From contig NZ_CP058246.1 of the NCBI RefSeq assembly GCF_013388355.1, forward strand, positions 1,302,001-1,366,000: a DNA stretch of 64,000 nucleotides, read 5' to 3'. This stretch comes from Flavobacterium sp. LPB0248. GTDB lineage: Bacteria; Bacteroidota; Bacteroidia; Flavobacteriales; Flavobacteriaceae. This document shows positions 1 to 6,719 of this stretch, one piece after another. The position numbers were made by a program, and so were the translations under genes. The notes beneath the pieces are model-generated. The model was not told the origin of the DNA, ran no database searches, and saw only the letters and a list, made by a program, of their open reading frames with translations. Position 1 is the stretch's first letter. Each line of letters starts with the position of its first letter.

Positions 1-121
1 AGATCTTAAACCTAATAAACAACAACAATATACCACTTCTTCAAGATATTTTTCCTGACAGAACATCAATTTCATTAAAATTACTTTAACTCATTTATTT
101 CAAACATTTAATCCTTTTACT

Positions 122-361
122 ATGCCTATATCTAATCAAAGAAGCTTGGGAATTCAAAAAAATAAATTACTTCGATATAAACTTATCAAAGAATTATATC
201 AAAAACACAAAACTGAAGATATTCCCACAACGGTAGTCTGGCGAAAATACATTTACCCTATCTACCCGATCTCAAGAACTACATTGTACGAAATCCTTTG
301 TACTCCTATAACAATCGAACTTAAAAAAATTGAAGAATTAAGCCAAAGGGCAGCTTCATAA
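122..361 (+). CDS. Small basic protein with HTH-like segment, paralogue of 2751-2996
   Basis: A 79-residue basic protein of unknown family. It is nearly identical, apart from its C-terminal tail, to the 81-residue product of 2751-2996; conservation covers roughly residues 5-72. The segment YPISRTTLYEIL (about residues 48-59) looks like the recognition part of a helix-turn-helix, so DNA binding is possible but inferred. No signal peptide or membrane segment is visible. The gene stands alone, with no neighbour within 30 bases on its strand, and is followed by a copy of the shared upstream element at 392-478. Two maintained copies beside a phage-derived locus suggest a regulator or a prophage accessory gene. 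Coding status is supported by the conservation between copies. Confidence 0.7.
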   Translation: MPISNQRSLGIQKNKLLRYKLIKELYQKHKTEDIPTTVVWRKYIYPIYPISRTTLYEILCTPITIELKKIEELSQRAAS

Positions 362-391
362 TCTTTATCCATAAGCAACATACTTTGCTGT

Positions 392-478
392 ACAAGATTG
401 TAAAAACTTCGAACATTAATGTTCAAATACCTTGCATTCTTTTTTATTAAGCATTTTAAGTTCACATCTTTGTCTTCC
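392..478 (+). promoter_or_regulatory. Divergent third copy of the ~100-bp shared upstream element
   Basis: This stretch aligns without gaps to 11834-11920 at about 60% identity by hand count, and more weakly to 3093-3179. It keeps the blocks ACAA...TGT, GTTCAA..ACCTTGCA, a T-rich run and ATCTTTG at the same spacing. ATCTTTG resembles the Bacteroidota -7 element TAnnTTTG. No ORF follows, but a strong terminator lies about 100 bases downstream, so the element may drive a short RNA. A 14-bp palindrome (GAACATTAATGTTC, 411-424) sits inside it and is less perfect in the other copies. Confidence 0.5.
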
Positions 479-479
479 A

Positions 480-606
480 ATTAAATTTACAACTCTTTTC
501 GCAACAAAAAGAAGAATCAAAATTGTCATAAGCAATTTAAATACGTTCTCTTGAAATTCCAATAAAGAAAAAGCCTGTAGCAATTTATTTTTACAGGCTT
601 TTTCTT
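480..606 (+). ncRNA. Candidate short non-coding transcript
   Basis: The interval lies between a promoter-like element (392-478) and a strong intrinsic terminator (568-606) and has no start codon with a reasonable ORF. If the element is active, the product would be an RNA of roughly 120-130 nt ending in the terminator hairpin. This is inferred from the promoter-like and terminator signals only; I recognise no RNA family. Confidence 0.3.
568..606 (+). terminator. Strong intrinsic terminator, probably bidirectional
   Basis: AAGCCTGTA (571-579) pairs perfectly with TACAGGCTT (592-600) over a 12-base loop. The stem is preceded by an A run and followed by TTTCTTCT, so it could work on both strands. 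Confidence 0.85.
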
Positions 607-947
607 CTAAACAAACACAGCAGTCTTATTATTAAGCAAAATGTTAAATAAATAATAAAAGCCTTATAAAAACCATTCGAAGAAATTTCTAACCAACAAT
701 CAAGATAACTACATAGACTTTACATTTTTTTTATAAAAATCAATCCTCGAAGTTTGTTTTATCAAAAACGACATATTATTTATTCTTTTAACCCAATAAA
801 AGCAATTCTTGATTTCATCTCTAAATGTTAATTTTTAAGAGATTTTTTTGACATGCAATTTTAGCTAAAAAGTGCTTTACGTGAAACCTCAAATAAAGGA
901 TATTGAATATTACGAATTTTACTACTTAACCTATAATAAACATAATC
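607..947. other. Gene-free AT-rich stretch
   Basis: I see no ORF longer than about 40 codons with convincing context, no RNA gene and no clear repeat here. Scattered T-rich runs could hide promoters for the small ORF at 948, but none matches TTG-N19-TAnnTTTG well. Confidence 0.5.
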
Positions 948-1064
948 ATGCTTACCAAAAAACAAGAGTACTTAAAATTATTGCGTAGACTATTTCTAGA
1001 AGGAAAAATCAGTATCGAAATATTAGAATTATTGCTAATCTGCGAAAAAGAATCTCTTAACTGA
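948..1064 (+). CDS. Possible 38-residue protein
   Basis: ATG to TGA encodes 38 residues with an amphipathic, leucine-rich pattern (YLKLLRRLFLEGKISIEILELL). A terminator-like hairpin follows within 40 bases, which is consistent with a short transcription unit. There is no recognisable family, signal peptide or clear membrane segment. It may be a small regulatory protein or a chance ORF. Confidence 0.35.
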   Translation: MLTKKQEYLKLLRRLFLEGKISIEILELLLICEKESLN

Positions 1065-1103
1065 TTTTACTAAAGAACTGATTTAAAAAGCCTCAATAAT
1101 TTT

Positions 1104-1145
1104 AGCCCGTTCTTAAAAATTCTTTTTGTGATCTGGGCTTTTTTC
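1104..1145 (+). terminator. Probable intrinsic terminator
   Basis: AGCCC (1104-1108) pairs with GGGCT (1135-1139) and is followed by a run of T. The loop is long (26 bases), so it is weaker than the terminators at 571 and 2261. Confidence 0.5.
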
Positions 1146-1549
1146 ATACCTCTCTGGAAATATTCTTAATTTTTCATTTTAATCCAAAACCCCACAAGTC
1201 TACTCTTTTTTAATTTCTTTAAAATCAAATCTAAATAAATCGTTATAAAAAAAACGAAAGATATTTCGAATTTATACTACTTGATTTATAAAACACTTGT
1301 ATTTCCTTATACACTCTGTCATTTCTGAAACAAAACCAATCTCAATCGTCAAAACAAATACTTTTTAAACACATAAAAAAATCAATATAATAAAAAATAA
1401 ATCGAAAAAAGTTTCGTTTTTATTTTAATATTCGAAATAACTTTCGATATTTGTCAGAAATTTAGAAATACTTTTTTACGAAACAATAACTTTTATCCTA
1501 TGAATGCCACTATTAAAAACTCATTACTTAATCTTAAAACCAAATCACA
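1146..1549. other. AT-rich non-coding stretch with repeated TTCGAA-type motifs
   Basis: About 400 bases without an ORF. Several short inverted motifs built on CGAAA/TTTCG occur between 1250 and 1450, for example CGAAAAAAGTTTCG and CGAAATAACTTTCG. GATATTTG at 1446-1453 is one base from the -7 consensus TAnnTTTG, but its -33 box is poor. It may carry the promoter for the small genes starting at 1550. Confidence 0.4.
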
Positions 1550-1690
1550 ATGACTATTTCACAAATAATTGAAAAAATACAGGAATTGGAATCCTGGCTC
1601 GTTAAAAATCCAAATAGTGCTGAAAGAAATCTTATCGAATATGATTTAAAAAAATTAAAAACCATTTTACAATTACGAAAAAATGAATAA
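1550..1690 (+). CDS. Small helical hypothetical protein (46 aa)
   Basis: ATG to TAA encodes 46 residues, mostly charged and helical (IIEKIQELESWLVKNP... LKKLKTILQL). Its end overlaps the start of the next ORF at 1683 by eight bases in another frame, an arrangement typical of translationally coupled small phage or plasmid genes. The tail is lysine-rich. No family is recognised. The tight overlap is the main support for it being real. Confidence 0.5.
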   Translation: MTISQIIEKIQELESWLVKNPNSAERNLIEYDLKKLKTILQLRKNE

Positions 1691-1955
1691 TAATCAAATT
1701 AAAGAACGCATTTCACAGCTTTACACAGCACTTCAATTTTGCTCAGAAAAAATTAAAATCTTTACTCCAGGAGAGCGTATTTGCATCAATCAGGAACGTT
1801 TTCAATGGATGCATATTTTAGAAAATGCCGAAGCTGAACCCAGACCCGTCTCTCAGGATCTAGAGAGAAAGATTAAAGAAGTGACTAAACTTATTGTAAA
1901 GTATGATTTTAAACCTTACTACGAAGATCCTTTTATAGAAGAAAATAAATTATGA
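1683..1955 (+). CDS. Hypothetical protein (90 aa)
   Basis: A soluble 90-residue protein with two cysteines and helical N- and C-terminal parts, and no signal peptide or TM. It overlaps the preceding 46-residue ORF and is followed by a small membrane protein at 2014, giving a three-gene unit that ends at the terminator at 2261-2303. I do not recognise the family. Such compact clusters of small genes next to phage-type loci are often early or regulatory genes, but nothing in the sequence shows a function. Confidence 0.6.
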   Translation: MNNNQIKERISQLYTALQFCSEKIKIFTPGERICINQERFQWMHILENAEAEPRPVSQDLERKIKEVTKLIVKYDFKPYYEDPFIEENKL

Positions 1956-2013
1956 TTTAATTCTCAAAAGCACTCAATCAATACTACCAAAATAACCCAA
2001 AAACTATAAATCA

Positions 2014-2181
2014 ATGTATCCAAACAATGACATTTATGCTTCTTTACTTTTAGGAGCTTTATTAATTGCTACAAACTTAAAACCCATAATGACTTTTCGC
2101 GAATGGATTAATTTTAAGATAAATTCTACTTTTAAACAGTATCAAAATGAGCGTAAAAAAAGACCTCATCATAAGTCCTAA
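2014..2181 (+). CDS. Small single-TM protein (55 aa)
   Basis: ATG to TAA encodes 55 residues. Residues 8-20 (YASLLLGALLIAT) form one hydrophobic segment, followed by a strongly basic tail (NERKKRPHHKS), the topology of a small inner-membrane protein with a cytoplasmic C-terminus. It is last in the 1550-2181 cluster, just before a perfect terminator. It could be a holin-like or toxin-like peptide; the sequence alone does not distinguish these. Confidence 0.5.
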   Translation: MYPNNDIYASLLLGALLIATNLKPIMTFREWINFKINSTFKQYQNERKKRPHHKS

Positions 2182-2260
2182 AAATTAACAGGTTAGCAAA
2201 TCATATTGTTTACGCAGATTTGAACTGAAATTGGTTTTCATAAAATCTACCCGCCTTCAT

Positions 2261-2303
2261 AAAAAACAAGTATTAAAATTTTGATTAAGAGTACTTGTTT
2301 TTT
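2261..2303 (+). terminator. Strong bidirectional terminator
   Basis: The 12-base arm at 2261-2272 (AAAAAACAAGTA) pairs perfectly with TACTTGTTTTTT at 2292-2303. The A and T runs are part of the stem, so it can end transcription on both strands. It closes the 1550-2181 small-gene cluster. A separate 7-bp hairpin (CTAGCAA-G-TTGCTAG, 2333-2347) lies just downstream. Confidence 0.85.
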
Positions 2304-2403
2304 AAATATAAGCCTTCATCAAAACTAAATTACTAGCAAGTTGCTAGCTAGTCCAATTCTATCATAAAACATATCATTTTATTTTAACGGTATGAAATAA
2401 AAA

Positions 2404-2442
2404 GGTTCCTGTTTTTATCAAAAAATTAAGAAAACAGGAACC
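2404..2442 (+). repeat. 12-bp inverted repeat (stem-loop)
   Basis: GGTTCCTGTTTT (2404-2415) is the exact reverse complement of AAAACAGGAACC (2431-2442), with a 15-base A-rich loop. No T run follows, so it is not a standard terminator. It immediately precedes the structured segment at 2473-2657. Confidence 0.7.
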
Positions 2443-2472
2443 GAAAAAGCGGGCGCTTACTGCCCTAATCAA

Positions 2473-2657
2473 ATAACTCAAAACCATTCTTTTTCCCGAG
2501 ATGTTCCAGTGTTTTATAATTCTGGAACAAGATTGTTGCGCGGACTCTGCTCTATTAAATTCTTTGAGCAGAATTACCTCAGGACGAAGCTCCGGAACAT
2601 TTCGGCATTAGAAGAAGAGCAGCCATTGATATATTAGGATCAAATGGTTTTGGTTAT
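2473..2657 (+). ncRNA. Candidate structured RNA with alternative pairings
   Basis: No ORF covers this segment. An outer stem pairs ATAAC.CAAAACCATT (2473-2488) with AATGGTTTTGGTTAT (2643-2657). Inside, CCGAGATGTTCC (2496-2507) pairs with GGAACATTTCGG (2594-2605) with a single G-U. TGTTCCAG (2502-2509) could instead pair with CTGGAACA (2522-2529), and CTGCTC (2547-2552) can pair with GAGCAG at 2566-2571 or at 2617-2622. The competing stems resemble a switch or leader, or a mobile-element end. It lies about 90 bases upstream of the gene at 2751. I match it to no known RNA family. Confidence 0.45.
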
Positions 2658-2750
2658 CTGTGATAGCATTTATAATTATTCTTTATACCACAAAGACAAT
2701 ATTACTTTAATCTAAAAAACAATTCTTTTAATCATTTTACCTCAATCATT

Positions 2751-2996
2751 ATGGCAATTTCAAACAACAGAAGTCTCGGAATCCAAAAAAATAAACTATT
2801 ACGTTACAAGCTTATTAAAGAATTGTATCAAAAACACAAAACCGAAGATATTCCAACTACTGTAGTCTGGCGTAAATACGTTTATCCTGTTTATCCGATT
2901 TCCCGTACCACCTTGTACGAGATTCTCTGCACTCCGATTACTTCTGAACTCAAAAAAATTGAAGAACTGCTGCAAAATCAAACTAAAACTTTATAA
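2751..2996 (+). CDS. Small basic protein with HTH-like segment, paralogue of 122-361
   Basis: An 81-residue second copy of the 122-361 product. The two differ at about a dozen positions, mainly at the extreme N-terminus and in the last 15 residues, and many codon differences are silent, so both appear to be under selection. YPISRTTLYEIL again looks like part of a helix-turn-helix. It lies between the structured segment at 2473-2657 and the first gene of the lysis cassette, separated from the latter by the shared promoter-like element at 3093-3192. A role in controlling the downstream locus is plausible from position only. Confidence 0.7.
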   Translation: MAISNNRSLGIQKNKLLRYKLIKELYQKHKTEDIPTTVVWRKYVYPVYPISRTTLYEILCTPITSELKKIEELLQNQTKTL

Positions 2997-3092
2997 ACAA
3001 TTATGTCTGTTTTATAACAACCATTTCGTCTGAATTGCTCTGCAAAGATGTGCCTTTTTTTGCAGTAAAAAAGCTTGTTGTTCGTTGACTGA

Positions 3093-3192
3093 ACAACTAT
3101 GTAAAGCACCAGAATACAAGTGTTTAAGCACCTTTCATTTGTTTTTTTTACTGCTTTTTTACATCAATCTTTGTACCCACAAAAGGAAACAA
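3093..3192 (+). promoter_or_regulatory. Shared ~100-bp upstream element, copy ahead of the lysis cassette
   Basis: This 100-bp stretch aligns without gaps to 11834-11933 at about three quarters identity by hand count. Conserved blocks in order are ACAACT.TGT, AATACAAGTGTT, ACCTT, TTGTTTTTT, a second T run, AATCTTTG and AA.GAAACAA. AATCTTTG is one base from the Bacteroidota -7 form TAnnTTTG. The copy ends 115 bases before the start at 3307. Because the alignment has no gaps across non-coding DNA, it probably includes a promoter plus a binding site for a common regulator. Confidence 0.6.
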
Positions 3193-3306
3193 CTGCAGCG
3201 ATTAAAACAGAAAATTAGGCCTAATTTCTTCCAAATAACATTCTCTAAAAAAGCTGTTTCTCCCAAAAACAAAATTCAATCCTAACATATATTTTTTAAA
3301 CATTCA

Positions 3307-3594
3307 ATGGAACAGTTTCTATACCCCACTCTTACCGCATTTTTTGCCGCATTTATTACGTGGTTTTTCTCGATGAGAAAATCATTGGCCGAGGACAGAG
3401 CCGCCGAACTTGACAATGCCGTGAGCGCCGTAAAATACTACCGTGACTTACTTGATGATCTAACGGCCCGATTAACCTCAGCAACCGAAACCATAAAAAA
3501 AATGGAAATACAACATAAGGAGCTCATGCTGATAAATCAGCAGTTAGTAGATGAGCTGCAAAAATTTAAACAACTAAACGGAAAACAGCAATGA
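3307..3594 (+). CDS. Single-TM coiled-coil protein, holin-like candidate
   Basis: A 95-residue protein. Residues 4-23 (FLYPTLTAFFAAFITWFFSM) form one membrane segment, and the remainder is a charged heptad-rich coiled coil (about 28-92) with no lipobox. Its TGA stop overlaps the ATG of the endolysin gene (ATGA, 3591-3594), which indicates translational coupling. Small one-TM proteins directly before an endolysin are commonly holins or other membrane components of lysis cassettes; an inner-membrane spanin-like role is the alternative. The assignment rests on topology and neighbours rather than on a recognised family. Confidence 0.6.
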   Translation: MEQFLYPTLTAFFAAFITWFFSMRKSLAEDRAAELDNAVSAVKYYRDLLDDLTARLTSATETIKKMEIQHKELMLINQQLVDELQKFKQLNGKQQ

Positions 3595-4043
3595 CATTAG
3601 CCCAAAAAACCTTAGAAATTGCAATTGCTCAGGTTGGTGTTGAAGAAATGCCACGAAACAGCAATGCTGGTCCTGAAGTCGAAATTTATTTGAGAAGTGT
3701 CGGACTCGCAAAAGGATATCCATGGTGCATGGCCTTTGTTTACTGGTGTACTCAAAAAGCGGCATTACAATTAGGAGTCAAAAACCCTTTAAAAAAAACT
3801 GGCGGTGTATTGGACCAATACAACTCAAGCAAATCCTTAATTAAAAAAGAACCTCAACCAGGCGATGTTTTTATCCTAGACTTTAAAAACGGAACTGGTC
3901 ATGCCGGAATTGTCGACAAAGTTGCAGGAACACTTATCTACACCATTGAAGGCAATACAAACGATATGGGAGGTCGAGAAGGCTATAAAGTAGCCAGAAG
4001 AAAAAGGGAAATTAAAAGCATCAAAGGCTTTTTAAGACTCTAA
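3591..4043 (+). CDS. Endolysin-like CHAP/NlpC-type peptidoglycan hydrolase
   Basis: A 150-residue protein with the layout of a CHAP/NlpC-P60-like cysteine amidase (TIGR02594-type). The catalytic Cys is in YPWCMAF (C46), the His in GTGHAGIVD (H104), and a polar third residue lies around EGNTN (E120/N122). PGDVFIL before the His is typical of the fold. There is no signal peptide, so it would need a holin or particle to reach the cell wall. It overlaps the upstream TM protein by four bases and is followed after 30 bases by a spanin-like lipoprotein, together forming a lysis cassette. It would cleave peptide bonds in peptidoglycan. Confidence 0.85.
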   Translation: MTLAQKTLEIAIAQVGVEEMPRNSNAGPEVEIYLRSVGLAKGYPWCMAFVYWCTQKAALQLGVKNPLKKTGGVLDQYNSSKSLIKKEPQPGDVFILDFKNGTGHAGIVDKVAGTLIYTIEGNTNDMGGREGYKVARRKREIKSIKGFLRL

Positions 4044-4073
4044 AAATCAGCAACAAACAAATTATAACTTATC

Positions 4074-4562
4074 ATGAACAATTTAAAACGTCTTATTTTT
4101 TTGTTTTTTTTAGTCTTAGTTCTGGTTTCGTGCAAAAGCCCGAAACCGGTTCTAAGTGAAGAGAAAGCAAAAACTATTACTATCAAAGAAACAGTACATG
4201 ATACTGTTTTTAAAATTCAGAAAGACAGCAGCTCTTATAGAGCATTACTTGAATGTCAAAACGGAAAAGTAGTTGTTAAGAATGTTACTCAGGCCGAACC
4301 AGGGCGTACATTAAAAAGCCCAAAGGTTCGTCTTGAGAACAACAAACTTAACATAGACTGCGAACTTAAAGAGCAGGAACTCTACGCCCGCTGGAAATCT
4401 CAACAGGTTAAGGAAACTGAAGTAAAAACCATCAACACCACAAAATTTGTGAACTATTTGACTTTTTGGCAAAAGGTACAGATTTGGCTGGGGAGGATTT
4501 TTCTTTTGGTGCTGGTTTATTATGCAGTCAAACCAATTGCAAAATTCTATAGGCTATTCTAG
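4074..4562 (+). CDS. Unimolecular-spanin-like lipoprotein with C-terminal TM
   Basis: A 162-residue protein. The N-terminus is a lipoprotein signal with lipobox LVSC (Cys20). The middle is a hydrophilic stretch that could span the periplasm, and residues about 138-157 (WLGRIFLLVLVYYAV...) form a second membrane segment. A lipidated N-terminus plus a C-terminal inner-membrane anchor is the topology of phage unimolecular spanins (T1 gp11 type), which fuse inner and outer membranes at the end of lysis. Its place directly after the endolysin supports this. Some tailed-phage i-spanin/o-spanin pairs differ, and no sequence homology to T1 gp11 is claimed. Confidence 0.65.
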   Translation: MNNLKRLIFLFFLVLVLVSCKSPKPVLSEEKAKTITIKETVHDTVFKIQKDSSSYRALLECQNGKVVVKNVTQAEPGRTLKSPKVRLENNKLNIDCELKEQELYARWKSQQVKETEVKTINTTKFVNYLTFWQKVQIWLGRIFLLVLVYYAVKPIAKFYRLF

Positions 4563-4636
4563 AACCGGGTAAACAATTTTAAAAATAATTCATTCTAAAA
4601 TTTTTCAAATAGATTTTAGAGTATAAAAATAAACAT

Positions 4637-6700
4637 ATGTCAAAAATATATTTTTTTACAAAAGAAAGTTCAATAGAAACGGATCAATTAGCAGAATTGG
4701 CTTTTGGACAGCAACCCGACGTAGGGAGTGTTGAAAAATACAATTTAGATAATAATTTTTCGGTATCTGAGGATGCTCCAGCCTATGCCATTACAAAATC
4801 CTTAGTATTGGCAATGCCAAATAGCAATCCTTCATTATTAAACATCGCATTGCTTCCATTAAATACTTATGTGAGCGGCTTCCCTGTAAAAATGTTTATT
4901 TACAGAGGAATTAAAAAATCATCATTAGTTGATAGCCTTCAAAACATTCCAGAATCTGATGGAACATGGGCTTCTAGCAATATCCTTAAAGTCATAAAAG
5001 AGGTACAGGATAAACTGAATTCAAAAAATGGCACCAATTTAATTGCGAAATCAGATTGTTTAGGTTTAAACTTTTCGGATCTTCCCGATACTACTTTTAT
5101 CGAAAAAATATTTTTTGATGACACAGACAGCTTTCATCCGCTTATTGTTGAAGCTGGATGCCAAATTGGAAAATTTGCTGGTGGATCAACTCTTGCAGGA
5201 ATTGAAGTTGTCCTTGATATGATTGGTTATGAGCCAACATTAAAACTATTAAAAGCTTCAAATCATACTTTAGAAATTGACAAGCTAACTATTAATGAGA
5301 ATTTAACCGACGTCGAAAAAATTAAGCTAAAATTCAACAACCGATTTAAGAAAGAAGAAATCTTAAGCTATGTTGATATTACTGCATTTTATGGCGCCAC
5401 AAAAAACCAAGGATTACGAATAAAAGGTGCCGATAGCGGTGATAACTTCTTAAAGAAGTTTTACAATAAAAATACGGTTTATATTGATATCAGAGATGAT
5501 TGGGGTTTTTCATACAATCACTTCTTTAAGTTCAAAGACGAGTTAAGCGTTGGTTTTTACTCAGCAGACAGTGCCGTCAAGGATCCTGTATATACTGATA
5601 TGAATTATTATACTGATTGGCCAATTCTTAAAATTACTAATCAAGTTTATAATAATAGTAAAAAGTGGTTTCATATCAAGATTCCAATATATATAGGAAG
5701 CCCGATAAACGCAAATTTCCTATCCTCTTATGTAGGCAAAATTTCAACAGAAATAGATACTACCCAAAAGAAACATTTTATAATTGCAGATGGTGACGGA
5801 AGTAATAAAATACTACTCAAAGAGTCAGAGGCTGTTAAATTAAAAAACTGGAAATATAATGACAATAAACTAGGTAGTAACTATATTCTTTTAAAAAAAT
5901 CCACGAAAGGAGATACAAATAACACGCAGAATATTTCATCTATATGGAACAATTTTTTCTCTTTAAAGATGAATAATATTTTTGGTTTCAATGATTTAAT
6001 TGATGGAGATTTTAGAATTTACACTTATTCTTCCATAAATTTTCCATTAGTAATTGACTCTAAAAAAGGTGAAGCTTATTTACCAACTGCAGGAATTGCT
6101 ATCGATAAAAATCATGTTACCTTTTTTTCTTACAAAGACGAAGTCGCCTTTAAAAGTGTAAGCAATAAAGCTGATAATCCAGTTGCTATAATTGGAAAAG
6201 GCAAATTCAATATAAAATTTAATACTGCAGATTACGATTATGAAAACACTTCGAATCCGCATACTGGATTTTTAAATCAGATCGTTAAAACATCAAAAAT
6301 TGGAAACTTTGAATTAACTAAGTATTCAATTTCTGATACCGAAAACACATCTGATACTGTTAAGTTTCTTACTTATTCAAAATCAGGGGATGCAAGTATT
6401 AATGACGCTATATTTGAAACTTTTGAGTCGATTACTTTAACTCATAATGAATACTATTCTTTAAAAGCATATCAACTAAGTACAAATAGTGGTTTTCCTA
6501 ACCAACCACTATTTATAAAATGTAAAAAATATACTTCTAAAGCTTATCAAACTTTTACACTTGAAGAATATACCTTAACCTTAGGAATTCCAACTTTTGT
6601 TGATAATAAAGATTCTGATCTAAATTTTATGACAATTGCTGATTCACTGGAAGAAATCACTTATGATGACTTGCCCATTACCTTAACAAGCATTAACTAA
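4637..6700 (+). CDS. Large hypothetical protein, no signal peptide (687 aa)
   Basis: A 687-residue soluble protein with no signal peptide, TM or recognised domain. It is rich in Asn, Lys, Ser and aromatic residues with many short beta-type stretches, as in phage structural or adhesin proteins. Its C-terminus ends in an acidic segment. It sits 74 bases after the spanin-like gene and 19 bases before the 1207-residue PG-binding/LysM protein, so it is almost certainly co-transcribed with both. It could be a particle component or a cargo; nothing catalytic is visible. The start at 4637 is supported by the short AT-rich leader and an MSKIYFF opening. Confidence 0.75.
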   Translation: MSKIYFFTKESSIETDQLAELAFGQQPDVGSVEKYNLDNNFSVSEDAPAYAITKSLVLAMPNSNPSLLNIALLPLNTYVSGFPVKMFIYRGIKKSSLVDSLQNIPESDGTWASSNILKVIKEVQDKLNSKNGTNLIAKSDCLGLNFSDLPDTTFIEKIFFDDTDSFHPLIVEAGCQIGKFAGGSTLAGIEVVLDMIGYEPTLKLLKASNHTLEIDKLTINENLTDVEKIKLKFNNRFKKEEILSYVDITAFYGATKNQGLRIKGADSGDNFLKKFYNKNTVYIDIRDDWGFSYNHFFKFKDELSVGFYSADSAVKDPVYTDMNYYTDWPILKITNQVYNNSKKWFHIKIPIYIGSPINANFLSSYVGKISTEIDTTQKKHFIIADGDGSNKILLKESEAVKLKNWKYNDNKLGSNYILLKKSTKGDTNNTQNISSIWNNFFSLKMNNIFGFNDLIDGDFRIYTYSSINFPLVIDSKKGEAYLPTAGIAIDKNHVTFFSYKDEVAFKSVSNKADNPVAIIGKGKFNIKFNTADYDYENTSNPHTGFLNQIVKTSKIGNFELTKYSISDTENTSDTVKFLTYSKSGDASINDAIFETFESITLTHNEYYSLKAYQLSTNSGFPNQPLFIKCKKYTSKAYQTFTLEEYTLTLGIPTFVDNKDSDLNFMTIADSLEEITYDDLPITLTSIN

Positions 6701-6719
6701 TCTTCAATCCTTATAAATT

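Noticed and set aside
262..480. 72-codon ORF on the minus strand
   Set aside because: It is antisense to the conserved protein at 122-361 and across the 392-478 element; no support.
2473..2657. Integron attC site
   Set aside because: Length (~185) and end motifs do not match RYYYAAC...GTTRRRY, and no integrase is nearby.
3085..3285. 66-codon ORF on the plus strand
   Set aside because: It lies wholly across the conserved non-coding element at 3093-3192 and leader; the conserved copy at 11834 has no such frame.
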